Positions 25,350-33,571 of a stretch of 64,000 bases of DNA are shown here, piece by piece; the first letter of the stretch is position 1, and every line of letters begins with the position of its first letter. The position numbers and the translations under genes are program-made. The notes under the pieces are model-generated. The model made no database searches, had not been told where the DNA came from, and saw only the letters and a list, made by a program, of their open reading frames with translations. The DNA is from Bittarella massiliensis (ex Durand et al. 2017) (GTDB taxonomy: Bacteria > Bacillota > Clostridia > Oscillospirales > Ruminococcaceae): assembly GCF_017566145.1 (NCBI RefSeq), contig NZ_JABFCL010000001.1, forward strand, positions 248,001 to 312,000, read 5' to 3'.

Positions 25350-26690
25350 CTATTCCTGAATTTCTTTGACCAGTTCTTCCCGCAGGTCCTCGTAACCGGG
25401 TTTGCCCAGCAGGGCGAACATGTTCTTTTTATAGCTCTCCACCCCGGGCTGGTCAAAGGGGTTGACCCCCAGCAGGTAGCCGGAGATGGCGCAGGCCTTC
25501 TCCAAAAAGTAGACCAGGTAGCCAAAGGAGTGGGCATCCATCTTGTCGATCTGGAGGACCGCGTTGGGGACACCGCCCTTGACGTGGGCGAGGATGGTGC
25601 CCTGCATGGCCTTTTTGTTGACGTTGGACATGTTCTGCCCCGAGAGGAAGTTCAGCCCGTCCAGGTTTTCGGGGTCCTCGGGGATGAAGAAGTCGCTCTT
25701 GGGTTCGGCGAAGTCGATGACCGTCTCAAACAGCTGCCGCCGCCCGTCCTGGATGTACTGGCCCAGGGAGTGCAGGTCGGTGGAGAAGATGACGCTGGAG
25801 GGGTAGAGGGCCTTGTGGTCCTTGCCCTCGCTCTCGCCGTAGAGCTGTTTGAACCACTCGTTCATCTGCCCGTAGGAGGGCTCGTAGCTGGCCATGATCT
25901 CGATCGAGTAGCCCTTGTTGTAAAGGATGTTGCGGACCGCCGCGTACTTGTAGCAGTCGTTTTTGTCAAGATCGGGGTCGGTGAAGGCGTCCTGCGCCTC
26001 TTTCGCGCCGGCCATCACCGCGTCGATGTCGCAGCCCGCCACGGCAATGGGGAGCAGCCCCACCGGGGTGAGCACCGAGTAGCGACCGCCCACGTCGTCG
26101 GGGATGACGAAGGTCTCGTAGCCGTTGCGGTCAGACAGCTCTTTGAGGGTTCCGCGGGCCTTGTCGGTGGTGGAGTAGATGCGCTCCTTCGCGCCCTCAG
26201 GGCCGTAGCGCTTTTCGAGCAGCTCCTTAAAGACCCGGAAGGCCAGGGCCGGCTCGGTGGTGGTGCCGGACTTGGAGATGACGTTGACCGAGAAGTCGAC
26301 CCCCTCGCAGATGGCGAGGATGTCGTTTAAGTAGCTGGGCGAAATGGTGTTGCCCACAAAGTAAACTTGCGGGGTGTCCTTCGCCAGGGCGTTGTAGTTG
26401 TTGCTCTTTATGTACTCGATGGCGGCGCGGGCCCCCAGGTAGGAGCCGCCGATGCCGATGACCACCAGCACCTTGGACTGCTGCTGAATCTTTTTGGCGG
26501 CGGCCTTGATTCGCTCGAACTCGGCCTTGTCGTAGTTGGTGGGCAGGTCGACCCAGCCCAGGAAGTCGTTGCCCAGGCCGGATTTTTCGTGGAGGGTTTG
26601 GTGGGCGGCGCAGACCAGGTGCTGCATCCCCGCGTACTCCTCCGGGCGGATAAAGTTTGCCAGGTATTTGGTGTTGCATTTCACAGCCAT
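25350..26690 (-). CDS. pgi: Glucose-6-phosphate isomerase
   Basis: A 446-residue PGI, the length typical of Firmicutes. The SIS-type sugar-phosphate site appears as [17 protein letters not shown], and the isomerase signatures are [20 protein letters not shown] and [34 protein letters not shown] and [13 protein letters not shown] complete the C-terminal part. It interconverts glucose-6-phosphate and fructose-6-phosphate. The promoter at 26718-26746 is close to consensus. Confidence 0.97.
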   Translation of the reverse strand: MAVKCNTKYLANFIRPEEYAGMQHLVCAAHQTLHEKSGLGNDFLGWVDLPTNYDKAEFERIKAAAKKIQQQSKVLVVIGIGGSYLGARAAIEYIKSNNYNALAKDTPQVYFVGNTISPSYLNDILAICEGVDFSVNVISKSGTTTEPALAFRVFKELLEKRYGPEGAKERIYSTTDKARGTLKELSDRNGYETFVIPDDVGGRYSVLTPVGLLPIAVAGCDIDAVMAGAKEAQDAFTDPDLDKNDCYKYAAVRNILYNKGYSIEIMASYEPSYGQMNEWFKQLYGESEGKDHKALYPSSVIFSTDLHSLGQYIQDGRRQLFETVIDFAEPKSDFFIPEDPENLDGLNFLSGQNMSNVNKKAMQGTILAHVKGGVPNAVLQIDKMDAHSFGYLVYFLEKACAISGYLLGVNPFDQPGVESYKKNMFALLGKPGYEDLREELVKEIQE

Positions 26691-26717
26691 TTTACTTCCC
26701 CCTTATTGGTTGATTCG

Positions 26718-26746
26718 ATTGTAATATATCTAAGCAATACTGTCAA
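26718..26746 (-). promoter_or_regulatory. Promoter of pgi
   Basis: Minus strand: TTGACA (26741-26746), 17 bp, TACAAT (26718-26723). The SD is AAGGGGG. Confidence 0.8.
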
Positions 26747-26790
26747 GTATGCTTGGGTGCAAAAGATATTTTTTGTAAAAAACCGCCAAA

Positions 26791-28008
26791 TCAGCGCATC
26801 ACAAATAAGTATTTCAGCAGAATTTGGTAGCCTGTCAAAAAGTCCATCTTGGCCACCGAAGCGCCGGCGGTCACCGGGTATTCGCCGATCTTTTCGCCGT
26901 CCAGCGAGAGTTCCACAATCCCCAATTTTTGCCCCTCTTCCACCGGGGCGGTGACCTCCTCGGCGATCTGCACCGCCTGCACGATCTTGGCCCCGCTGCC
27001 CTTTTTCACCAAAAAGGTGCCGTCGCTGCCGTAGCGCAGGGGCACCTCGCCGGTGACCCCGCCCTTGACCTGTAAGGTGGTGGGGGCGGTCTCGGGCAGC
27101 TGCAGGGCAGCCATCTCGTAGTTGGCAAATCCGTAGTCCAGCAGCGCCTTGGCGCCGTTGAAGCGGTCGTTGGAGGTGGGGCAACCCATCACCACCGCCA
27201 CCAGGGAGAGGCCGCCCCGCTCAGCCGCGGCCGAGAGACAGCTGCCCGCTCCGTCGGTGGTGCCGGTCTTGAGACCCACACAGCCGTCGTAAAAGCGCAC
27301 CAGCTTGTTGGTGTTGACCAGCTGGGTCGCCCCGCCCCGCAGGGAGTCCATCCAAACGGTGCTGTACTTCTTGATGTCCGGGTGTTTGAGGAGCTCGCAG
27401 CTCATGATGGCAATGTCCCGGGCGGTGGAGACGTGGCCCGCCGCGTCGAGGCCGTTGGGGTTTTCAAAATGGGTGTTTTGCATCCCCAGTTCCTGGGCCC
27501 GCTGGTTCATCAGGGCCACAAAGGCCTCGGGGGAGCCGGCCACGTATTCGCCCAGGGCGGCGGCCGCGTCGTTGGCCGAGGAGATGGCGGTGGCCTTGAT
27601 CAGGTCGTTCACGCTCATCTGCTCGCCGGGTTCCAGCCAGATCTGGCTGCCCCCCATCTTGCAGGCGTAGTCGCTGGCGCTGACCATGTCGTCGTAGCCG
27701 AACTTGCCGGCGTCGATGGCCTCCATCACCAAGAGCAGGGTCATTATCTTGGTGATGGAAGCCGGGGGCATTGGCTCGTCGGCGGACTGCTCGTAGAGCA
27801 CCTGCCCGGTGCTCTGCTCCAGCAAAATGGCGGACTTGGCGTTGATGCCAATGGCCCCTTCCGGCGCGGGAGAGGCGGCGACCACGGGCTGCTCGCCCCC
27901 CTCCCCCAGCAGGTCAAAGTCGGTGGTGGTCACATCTTCGTATGCAAAGGCCGACGACGCGCTCAACAGCAGCGCCGCCGACACCAGGGCGGCTGCCAAT
28001 TTCTTCAT
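26791..28008 (-). CDS. Serine-type D-Ala-D-Ala carboxypeptidase (second DacF paralogue)
   Basis: A 405-residue secreted or membrane-tethered PBP5-type protein. An N-terminal signal peptide (KKLAAALVSAALLLSASSAFA) ends near residue 22. Catalytic motifs are SITK, SAND and KTGTT. The C-terminal PBP5 domain follows, with a final hydrophobic segment. It removes terminal D-Ala from peptidoglycan stems. It is distinct from the copy at 10918-12165: the SxN motif is SAN here and SGN there. The upstream gene is the HPr-like protein, separated by a terminator. Confidence 0.94.
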   Translation of the reverse strand: MKKLAAALVSAALLLSASSAFAYEDVTTTDFDLLGEGGEQPVVAASPAPEGAIGINAKSAILLEQSTGQVLYEQSADEPMPPASITKIMTLLLVMEAIDAGKFGYDDMVSASDYACKMGGSQIWLEPGEQMSVNDLIKATAISSANDAAAALGEYVAGSPEAFVALMNQRAQELGMQNTHFENPNGLDAAGHVSTARDIAIMSCELLKHPDIKKYSTVWMDSLRGGATQLVNTNKLVRFYDGCVGLKTGTTDGAGSCLSAAAERGGLSLVAVVMGCPTSNDRFNGAKALLDYGFANYEMAALQLPETAPTTLQVKGGVTGEVPLRYGSDGTFLVKKGSGAKIVQAVQIAEEVTAPVEEGQKLGIVELSLDGEKIGEYPVTAGASVAKMDFLTGYQILLKYLFVMR

Positions 28009-28069
28009 TCCCGATCACCTCTTGCCAATGGATATGAGGCGAGGGGGTGAAAAAGTCGCTTATAAACAG

Positions 28070-28092
28070 AAAAAATCGCCGCAAGGCGATTT
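28070..28092 (-). terminator. Terminator after the HPr-like gene
   Basis: Minus strand: AATCGCC-TTGC-GGCGATT followed by TTTTC. The stem touches the stop codon of the upstream gene. Confidence 0.8.
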
Positions 28093-28322
28093 TATTCCAC
28101 AATGAATTGACGGATGTCGTCTAGGACCTCCGGGCAGTGGTCGCAGTCGATGGTCAGCAGTAGGGGCTTGGAGAGGTCCTGGCTGAAAATGCCGATGATG
28201 GACTTGGCGTTCACCCGGTTTTCAGGCTCTCCAATGGTGGCGGTCGCGTCGTATTTGGACAGGCTGTGGATAAAGCTCTTGATGTCGTCAGCCCTTTTGA
28301 AAAACACCTTCACTTGTGTCAT
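28092..28322 (-). CDS. HPr-like protein lacking the phosphorylatable histidine
   Basis: A 76-residue protein with the HPr fold pattern, in particular RVNAKSIIGIFSQDLSKPLLLTID, which matches the HPr segment around the regulatory Ser46 (KVNAKSIMGV). The site where true HPr carries the phosphorylated His15 (GLHARPA) is replaced by KRADDIKSFI, so sugar phosphotransfer is not expected. A regulatory role through the Ser site, or an unrelated adaptor role, is inference. It has its own promoter, back to back with mtaB. Confidence 0.78.
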   Translation of the reverse strand: MTQVKVFFKRADDIKSFIHSLSKYDATATIGEPENRVNAKSIIGIFSQDLSKPLLLTIDCDHCPEVLDDIRQFIVE

Positions 28323-28352
28323 CGTCTCGCTGCCTCCTTACTTCTTTCAATC

Positions 28353-28381
28353 ATTATATACTACCCCCCTCCTTTTCGCAA
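28353..28381 (-). promoter_or_regulatory. Promoter of the HPr-like gene
   Basis: Minus strand: TTGCGA (28376-28381), 17 bp, TATAAT (28353-28358). It is divergent from the mtaB promoter with only 9 bp between the two -35 boxes. Confidence 0.78.
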
Positions 28382-28390
28382 CCGGCTTTG

Positions 28391-28419
28391 TTGTTTTCAG
28401 CCGCATTTTTATGTATAAT
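28391..28419 (+). promoter_or_regulatory. Promoter of mtaB
   Basis: TTGTTT (28391-28396), 17 bp, TATAAT (28414-28419). The leader to the ATG is about 155 nt with no recognised riboswitch. Confidence 0.75.
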
Positions 28420-28582
28420 AATAGGAACTGTTTTTTGGGCAGTTTGCAAAAGCCGTCCCCTCTTTTCGCCCCTCTGCAACACTGTTTGACCGGGGCCGGC
28501 TGCAAGAAAAATGTAAGAAATCCGCTCGCTGTTTTGACCAAAAGAGCGGTTACACTAATGACAAGGGAAAGTTGGTAGAGAG

Positions 28583-29872
28583 ATGAGAGTTTCCTTTTAC
28601 ACCCTGGGCTGCAAGGTCAACCAGTACGAGACCCAGGCCATAGCCGCCCAGTTTCAAAAGGCCGGCTTCGAGCTGGCCGGGCCAGAGGAAAAGGCCGATG
28701 TGTTTGTGGTCAACTCCTGCACAGTGACGGCCACCGGCGACAAGAAGACCCGCAACCGGCTGGCCCGCTTCCGCCGGGAAAACCCCGACGCGGTGGTGGT
28801 GCTCACCGGCTGTTTCCCCCAGGCCTTCCCCGAAAAGGCCAAGGCCCTGCCCGGCATCGACGTGGTCACCGGCGCGGGAAACAAAAACCAAATCGTCGAA
28901 TTGACCCTGCGGGCCATCAGTGAAAAGAGCCGCATCGTCGAGATCGCCGAGCACACCCCCGACGAGAGTTTTGAGGAGATGCAGGTGCAGGACTTTGGCG
29001 AGCACACCCGCGCCTTTGTCAAAATTCAGGACGGGTGCGACCACTACTGCTCCTACTGCATCATCCCCACCGCCCGGGGGCGGGTGCGCTCCAAGCCGCT
29101 GGAGGCCATCCGCCGGGAGCTGTCGGTGCTGGCCCAAAACGGGTACAGGGAGGTGGTGCTGGTGGGCATCAACCTCCCCTGCTACGGCAAGGACCTGGGG
29201 CTGCGGCTCATCGACGCCGCCGAGTGCGCCTGTTCGGTGGCGGGCATCGAGCGGGTGCGGCTGGGCTCCCTCGAGCCGGAGCTGCTCACCGACGAGGACA
29301 TGATGCGCCTGGCCGCCCAGCCCAAGTTCTGCCCCCAGTTTCACCTCTCCCTCCAGAGCGGGTGCGACGCCATCCTGCGGCAGATGAACCGCCATTACAC
29401 CACCGGGGAGTACCTGGAGATCGTCCGCTTCATCCGCAACCACTTTGAAAACCCCTCCATCACCACCGACATCATCGTCGGATTCCCCGGCGAGAGCGAG
29501 GAGCACTTTTTGCAGTCGTTGGCCTTTGTCAGGGAGGTGGGCTTTGCCCGGGTGCACTGTTTCCCCTACTCCCGAAGGGAGGGCACCCGGGCGGCCGCGC
29601 TGCCCGGCCAACTGCCCACCCGGGTGAAGGAGGAGCGAAACCGCCGCCTGGCCGCCGAGGCCGAGCGCTGCAAAACCGCCTTTTTAAAGGAACAGGTGGG
29701 CCGCACCGAAGAGGTGCTGCTGGAGCGGCAGCGGGAGGACGGCTCCTTTGAGGGCTACACCAAAAACTACACCCCGGTGCGCATCAAGGGCGAGGGGCTG
29801 GCCACCGGCCAGATCGTCTCCTGCCGGCTGGACTGCTGCAGCGAGGAGCACTGCCTGGGCTGCGCGGTTTAG
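28583..29872 (+). CDS. mtaB: tRNA (N6-threonylcarbamoyladenosine(37)-C2)-methylthiotransferase
   Basis: A 429-residue radical-SAM methylthiotransferase that converts t6A37 to ms2t6A in ANN-decoding tRNAs. The N-terminal domain binds a [4Fe-4S] cluster through Cys in TLGCKVNQYET, NSCTVT and LTGCFPQ. The radical-SAM cluster is CDHYCSYCIIP. TDIIVGFPGES and a TRAM-like C-terminus follow. The end has the Cys-rich CCSEEHCLGC. The SD is unusually weak (no AGGAGG before the ATG). Confidence 0.93.
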   Translation: MRVSFYTLGCKVNQYETQAIAAQFQKAGFELAGPEEKADVFVVNSCTVTATGDKKTRNRLARFRRENPDAVVVLTGCFPQAFPEKAKALPGIDVVTGAGNKNQIVELTLRAISEKSRIVEIAEHTPDESFEEMQVQDFGEHTRAFVKIQDGCDHYCSYCIIPTARGRVRSKPLEAIRRELSVLAQNGYREVVLVGINLPCYGKDLGLRLIDAAECACSVAGIERVRLGSLEPELLTDEDMMRLAAQPKFCPQFHLSLQSGCDAILRQMNRHYTTGEYLEIVRFIRNHFENPSITTDIIVGFPGESEEHFLQSLAFVREVGFARVHCFPYSRREGTRAAALPGQLPTRVKEERNRRLAAEAERCKTAFLKEQVGRTEEVLLERQREDGSFEGYTKNYTPVRIKGEGLATGQIVSCRLDCCSEEHCLGCAV

Positions 29873-29875
29873 GGC

Positions 29876-29905
29876 AAAAAAGTGGACAGCCCCCAGGCTG
29901 TCCAC
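29876..29905 (-). terminator. Terminator of the DUF3298 protein gene
   Basis: Minus strand: GTGGACAGCC-TGGG-GGCTGTCCAC followed by TTTTTT. It lies in the gap to the convergent mtaB gene. Confidence 0.85.
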
Positions 29906-29913
29906 CGTCGCAC

Positions 29914-30567
29914 CTATCGGTATTCTTCTTTCAGCAGCCCCTGCAGGCGCTCGAGGGAGATGCTCACCTCGTGCTCCTGCCGCTGCATGGATTCCTGTTC
30001 CCCCGTTTTGCAGAGGACGACGAGCCGGGTATCGGTGAGGTAGAAGGGTTGGTCGTCCTCCCATCCGGCCGGGTGGTCGAGTTGCCGTTCCATTTCATTT
30101 TTCACTATGCTCAGATAGTCACTTGAATCGGTAAACAAGTCGCCAAGGGCCAGGCGCTCGCCTGTGGTGAGGCTGTACACAGCCCCCGTCGCGTCGCTGT
30201 AAACGGGCTGCCCCTCTACCGAGAAGCTGCGCGCACAGCGCACGCTGACAAATGCCGGGGTCTGCCGGGTGATCTCTTGGGTGTAGCTGCCTTCGGCCCG
30301 CTGATCGGTGTAGGCCAGGGTGTTGGCCTGGGCGTTGACCGACGCCAGGTTGTCAAAGGCCGCGTGTTGGAGTTCGCTGTTGACCTTGCGGGCGGTCTCC
30401 TCCCCCACTTCCTCCTCCACCGAGACGGTGGTGGTCTTGTAGGTGAGGTTGTAGTCCTCCAATCGGTCCTCCTGGCCGGGGGCGAAATACTCCGCCCGGG
30501 CGGTCCGGGGGACGATGAAGGCCAACGCCAGCGCCGCCACGGCGCAAATTGCAAACCATTTTTTCAT
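29914..30567 (-). CDS. Secreted DUF3298/RsiV-like protein
   Basis: The start at ATG 30567, after GGGAGGTG, gives 217 residues. The N-terminal KKWFAICAVAALALAFIVPRTARA is a signal peptide. The rest resembles the DUF3298/PdaC-N extracellular domain: tandem polar strands with SYTQEITRQTPAFVSVRC, GAVYSLTTGERLALGDLF, and a final PFYLTDTRLVVL. Related domains occur in the lysozyme-sensing anti-sigma factor RsiV. The protein has no membrane anchor after the domain, so an anti-sigma role is not supported. Confidence 0.82.
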   Translation of the reverse strand: MKKWFAICAVAALALAFIVPRTARAEYFAPGQEDRLEDYNLTYKTTTVSVEEEVGEETARKVNSELQHAAFDNLASVNAQANTLAYTDQRAEGSYTQEITRQTPAFVSVRCARSFSVEGQPVYSDATGAVYSLTTGERLALGDLFTDSSDYLSIVKNEMERQLDHPAGWEDDQPFYLTDTRLVVLCKTGEQESMQRQEHEVSISLERLQGLLKEEYR

Positions 30568-30698
30568 TTGGGACACCTCCCGCCGGGTGCGACGGTAGTA
30601 TTGTCCCCCCGGGGCTGGGCAAAACCCCCTCAACTTTTTGGCTTAGCTGGCGAAGGCTGGCTGGCCGCCCCACAAATTCCATTTAAAGAAGGATCGGT

Positions 30699-31415
30699 AT
30701 GAAAGAGACGACCAAAAACAAGGTGAATTCCCGCCACTTCAAGATCGCCGCGGTGCTGCTGGTGCTGACCCTCTGCGGGCTGGCCCTCTGGGCCTTCGCC
30801 CCGGTGCTGGGAATGCTGGGCAAACCCGACGCCAGCGAACTCATCCGCGAGTACATTGACGGCTTCGGCCCAGCCGGAGTCTTTGTCTTCCTGGCCATCC
30901 AGATGCTGCAGATCGTGGTGGCCTTCATCCCCGGCGAGCCCATCGAAGTGCTGGCGGGGATGATGTACGGCACCGTCCCCGGGCTGCTGATGTGTATGCT
31001 GGGCTGCTTTGTGGGCTCCATACTGGTGTTCTTTTTGGTCAAGTGGCTGGGGCGGGATTTCGTGCACAACTTCTTCTCCGAGGAGAAGCTGCACAAGCTA
31101 AAGTTTTTAAACGACAAAACCAGCTTTGAAAAGCTGACCTTCCTCCTCTTCTTCATCCCCGGCACCCCCAAGGACATCCTCACCTATGTGGCCGGGCTGA
31201 CCCCCATCCGCCCGCTGCGCTTCTTCATCATCTCCTCCATCGCCCGCATCCCCTCCATCGTCACCTCGACCCTGGCGGGCTCCCTCCTCATCAAGGGACA
31301 GGCGGGCAACTCCATCATCGCCTTTGCGGTGGCGGGGGTGCTCTCCCTCGTGGGCATCTTCATCTACAACCAGATTGTCAAGCGCTACAACGCCAAGCGG
31401 GAAAAACAGTCTTAA
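30699..31415 (+). CDS. TVP38/TMEM64 family (DedA-like) membrane protein
   Basis: A 238-residue polytopic protein. Hydrophobic segments begin at IAAVLLVLTLCGLALWAF. The SNARE-associated/VTT domain carries the conserved FIPGEPIEVLAGMMYG and FFIPGTPKDILTYVAGLTP re-entrant motifs and a final membrane segment. Relatives are half-transporters linked to lipid-carrier recycling. It is convergent with nothing obvious and ends at a strong terminator. The specific lipid substrate is unknown. Confidence 0.88.
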   Translation: MKETTKNKVNSRHFKIAAVLLVLTLCGLALWAFAPVLGMLGKPDASELIREYIDGFGPAGVFVFLAIQMLQIVVAFIPGEPIEVLAGMMYGTVPGLLMCMLGCFVGSILVFFLVKWLGRDFVHNFFSEEKLHKLKFLNDKTSFEKLTFLLFFIPGTPKDILTYVAGLTPIRPLRFFIISSIARIPSIVTSTLAGSLLIKGQAGNSIIAFAVAGVLSLVGIFIYNQIVKRYNAKREKQS

Positions 31416-31426
31416 AACAGCAAAAA

Positions 31427-31464
31427 GAGCGCCCGGCGGAACCTGTCCGCCGGGCGCTCCTTTT
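31427..31464 (+). terminator. Terminator after the TVP38 gene
   Basis: GAGCGCCCGGCGG...CCGCCGGGCGCTC followed by CTTTT. The stem is 13 bp. Confidence 0.85.
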
Positions 31465-31465
31465 G

Positions 31466-31704
31466 CTTGCTGCGCAATTGAGAATGGATCTCCATGGCCG
31501 CGGCCCGGGGGCGGGCATCCGGTCCAATCATAGCCGCGCGGCGGCTATTGTTTACTGCTCACGCAATCAACAATTTCGATGCGCCCGGTTTTCGCCCCTT
31601 GCGGGGCAACCGAACCGGATGCGCAAAAAAACAGCCTTTGATTTCGCTGTTCGCTCTGCTTTTCTCGCCATGCGGCTATTTTTTATTTCCCGTAAAAGGG
31701 CGTC
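31466..31704. other. Structured non-coding segment downstream of the SDR gene
   Basis: Contains ATAGCCGC-GCG-GCGGCTAT (perfect palindrome near 31531-31549), an ATTGTT...AACAAT arm pair, and the nested stem GCGC/CCGGTT/GCCCC-GCAA-GGGGC/AACCGG/GCGC near 31579-31625 on the minus strand. No gene is visible. The segment is somewhat more AT-rich than its flanks. Confidence 0.55.
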
Positions 31705-32460
31705 TCACTCCCCCTGCTCTGCGGCGCGGCGGAGCATTCGGTCCATCATCGCCCCCATCTGCAGGGGGAAGAGGTAGCACAGCCGCACCTGAAACTGCTG
31801 CGCCGGGGAGTGGCAGATGACAAAACTCCGCTTTCCCAGCCGCCGGGCCAGCCCCTTCCCCACTGCCTCGGGGGCGGCGAAAAAGGCCTTGGGCACCGGC
31901 AGGGGGGCGGCGGAACGGGTGTCGGTCAGGGGCGGGTGGAGCAGGTGCACCCCCACACCCCGCCCCGCCAATTCGAGGCGCAGGCACTTGGCCAGCGCCT
32001 CGATGGCCCCCTTGGAGGAGGCATAGGGCGCGATTCCCCCAAAGCCGGTGACCCCCACCCCCGAACTGGTGAAATACAGGTTCCCCCCTGTCTTTTCCAG
32101 GTGGGGCAGGGCGCTTTTGGCCAGGTGGAGGGCGCCAAAGTAGTTGACCGAGAGAACCGCCCGATAGGTCTCCTCGCCGGTCTCCCCCGCGGGGGCGAAG
32201 GTGCAGAGGCAGGCGTTGTGCACCGCCCCGTCCAGCCCGCCCAGCAGCCGGGCCGCCTCGTCCACCGCCCGCGCCACCTCCCCTTCCCGGGAGACGTCGC
32301 AGGAAAGGGGGTACAGCCGGCCGGGAAAGCGGGCCGCCAGGGGGGCGAGGCCGTCCAGCTCCCGGTCGAGCACCGCCACGGCGTGTCCCCCTTCCAACAG
32401 CCCCTCGGTCAGATAGTAGCCGATGCCCCGGTTGCCCCCGGTCACGATGTAGTTGCCCAT
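31705..32460 (-). CDS. Short-chain dehydrogenase/reductase
   Basis: A 251-residue SDR. The dinucleotide motif is TGGNRGIG (residue ~7), the structural NAG is NAC, and the catalytic Ser-Tyr-Lys triad is TSSG with YASSK. The last ~35 residues after VICHSPAQQ differ from the family core, with a hydrophobic C-terminus (YLFPLQMGAMM). The substrate is not predictable. It is directly downstream of the TetR gene and shares its promoter, so TetR probably controls it. Confidence 0.9.
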   Translation of the reverse strand: MGNYIVTGGNRGIGYYLTEGLLEGGHAVAVLDRELDGLAPLAARFPGRLYPLSCDVSREGEVARAVDEAARLLGGLDGAVHNACLCTFAPAGETGEETYRAVLSVNYFGALHLAKSALPHLEKTGGNLYFTSSGVGVTGFGGIAPYASSKGAIEALAKCLRLELAGRGVGVHLLHPPLTDTRSAAPLPVPKAFFAAPEAVGKGLARRLGKRSFVICHSPAQQFQVRLCYLFPLQMGAMMDRMLRRAAEQGE

Positions 32461-32461
32461 T

Positions 32462-33067
32462 TCAGCAAAATCCCCTTTCCATGGCGGCCAATTGCCGCCC
32501 CACCGCCGCGGCGAAGGCGGCCTTTTTCCCCTCGGTCAGCTCCCCCGAGAGGAGGTAGCGCTGGGTGTAAAAAAAGATGGGGGCGTAGTAGCGCACCGCC
32601 AGGTCAGCCGCCGGTTCCCCCACCAGCAGCCCCAGCCGCTGCAGCTGGGCAAAGGCCGCCTCCTGGATGCGCAGGGGGCGATCGAAGAGCCACTCCCGGT
32701 AGAGGCGGCGCAATTCGCCGTCGTGGTGCTGCTCGATGGCCAGCAGCCGCAGCACCCGGTTGCAAAAGGGGTCCATCAAGTACCCCTCAAAGAAGCGGCG
32801 GGAGACCCCCTCCATCGACACGGGGGCGGCGACCCCCGCCCCCAGGGCGGCAAAGAGGGTCTCGGTCAGCTGATCGCCCCGCTCCTCAAACCGGGCGAGG
32901 ATCGCCTGCAGGATGGCCCGCTTGTCGGCGAAGTGGTAGTAGACGGTGCCCTCCTTGATCCCCACCGCCCCGCAGATGTCGCGGATGGACACAGCCAGAT
33001 ACCCCCGCTGGGCAAACTGCTCCAGCGCGGCCTGCAGGATGCGCTCCCCCGTCTTTTCCCGCTCCAT
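32462..33067 (-). CDS. TetR family transcriptional regulator
   Basis: The start at ATG 33067, after GGAGGGG, gives 201 residues. The N-terminal TetR HTH is ILQAALEQFAQRGYLAVSIRDICGAVGIKEGTVYYHFADKRAIL, near residues 10-55. The C-terminal ligand domain is variable. The stop is 2 bp before the SDR ATG, so the two genes are co-transcribed and probably coupled. Two identical palindromes in the promoter are the likely operators; autoregulation is inferred. Confidence 0.93.
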   Translation of the reverse strand: MEREKTGERILQAALEQFAQRGYLAVSIRDICGAVGIKEGTVYYHFADKRAILQAILARFEERGDQLTETLFAALGAGVAAPVSMEGVSRRFFEGYLMDPFCNRVLRLLAIEQHHDGELRRLYREWLFDRPLRIQEAAFAQLQRLGLLVGEPAADLAVRYYAPIFFYTQRYLLSGELTEGKKAAFAAAVGRQLAAMERGFC

Positions 33068-33078
33068 AAAACCCCTCC

Positions 33079-33126
33079 TCAAACGATCGTTCAATTCAGT
33101 TTATCAAACGATCGTTCGACTGTCAA
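33079..33126 (-). promoter_or_regulatory. TetR-SDR promoter with two AACGATCGTT operators
   Basis: Minus strand: TTGACA (33121-33126), 17 bp, TAAACT (33098-33103). The palindrome AACGATCGTT occurs at 33107-33116, inside the spacer, and at 33082-33091, just downstream of the -10 and next to the SD. The repeats are 25 bp apart with shared flanks (TCAAACGATCGTTC). Confidence 0.82.
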
Positions 33127-33536
33127 GCCCTCCCCTCTTTTTCTCGTCGAAAGGGCGGGCAGAGGGCACATAGGGAATGGTGAGCGACAGAATCAGAGAG
33201 GAAAAAGCAGACAGACGAAGGCGGAGAGAAAGGCAGACAGAATGTGCAGGGAGCGACGGCAACAGAAGCAGAAAGAAAAGACAGGCAGACAGGGGCAAAA
33301 GGAGAGACGGGCCCACAGAGCGCAGGGAGAAAGGGCGATAAAAGGGGCGGAGAGGATGGGCGGACACAGGGGAGGGCACAAGGCCGCCTCTGTCCCACGC
33401 CTGTTCCACCCCTCCCCTGCCACCGCTTCCCCACCGGTGTCAAAATCCCTCTTCACCGCCCTCCAAAGGGGAAAAAGGGCCTGCCCAGCAGAAGGCGGCG
33501 CTCGGCAAAAAAACGCCCATTTTTTTCTCGTCCGCC
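33127..33536. other. Purine-rich low-complexity gap
   Basis: About 410 bp without a gene. From about 33176 to 33385 the plus strand is strongly purine-rich with very few T, and repeats short words such as GCAGACAG, GGCAGACAG and AGAAAG. Near 33470 lies a CCTCCAAAGGGGAAAAAGGG piece like one near 60030. Confidence 0.6.
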
Positions 33537-33565
33537 TTGACATTCCCTCCCGCAGATGCTATATT
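33537..33565 (+). promoter_or_regulatory. Promoter of the candidate small RNA
   Basis: TTGACA (33537-33542), 17 bp, TATATT (33560-33565). It is one of the best promoters in the window and precedes no ORF. Confidence 0.82.
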
Positions 33566-33571
33566 GAAAGC

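Noticed and set aside
28347..28541. 64-aa minus-strand frame opposite the mtaB promoter
   Set aside because: It has no SD and overlaps the divergent promoters of mtaB and the HPr-like gene.
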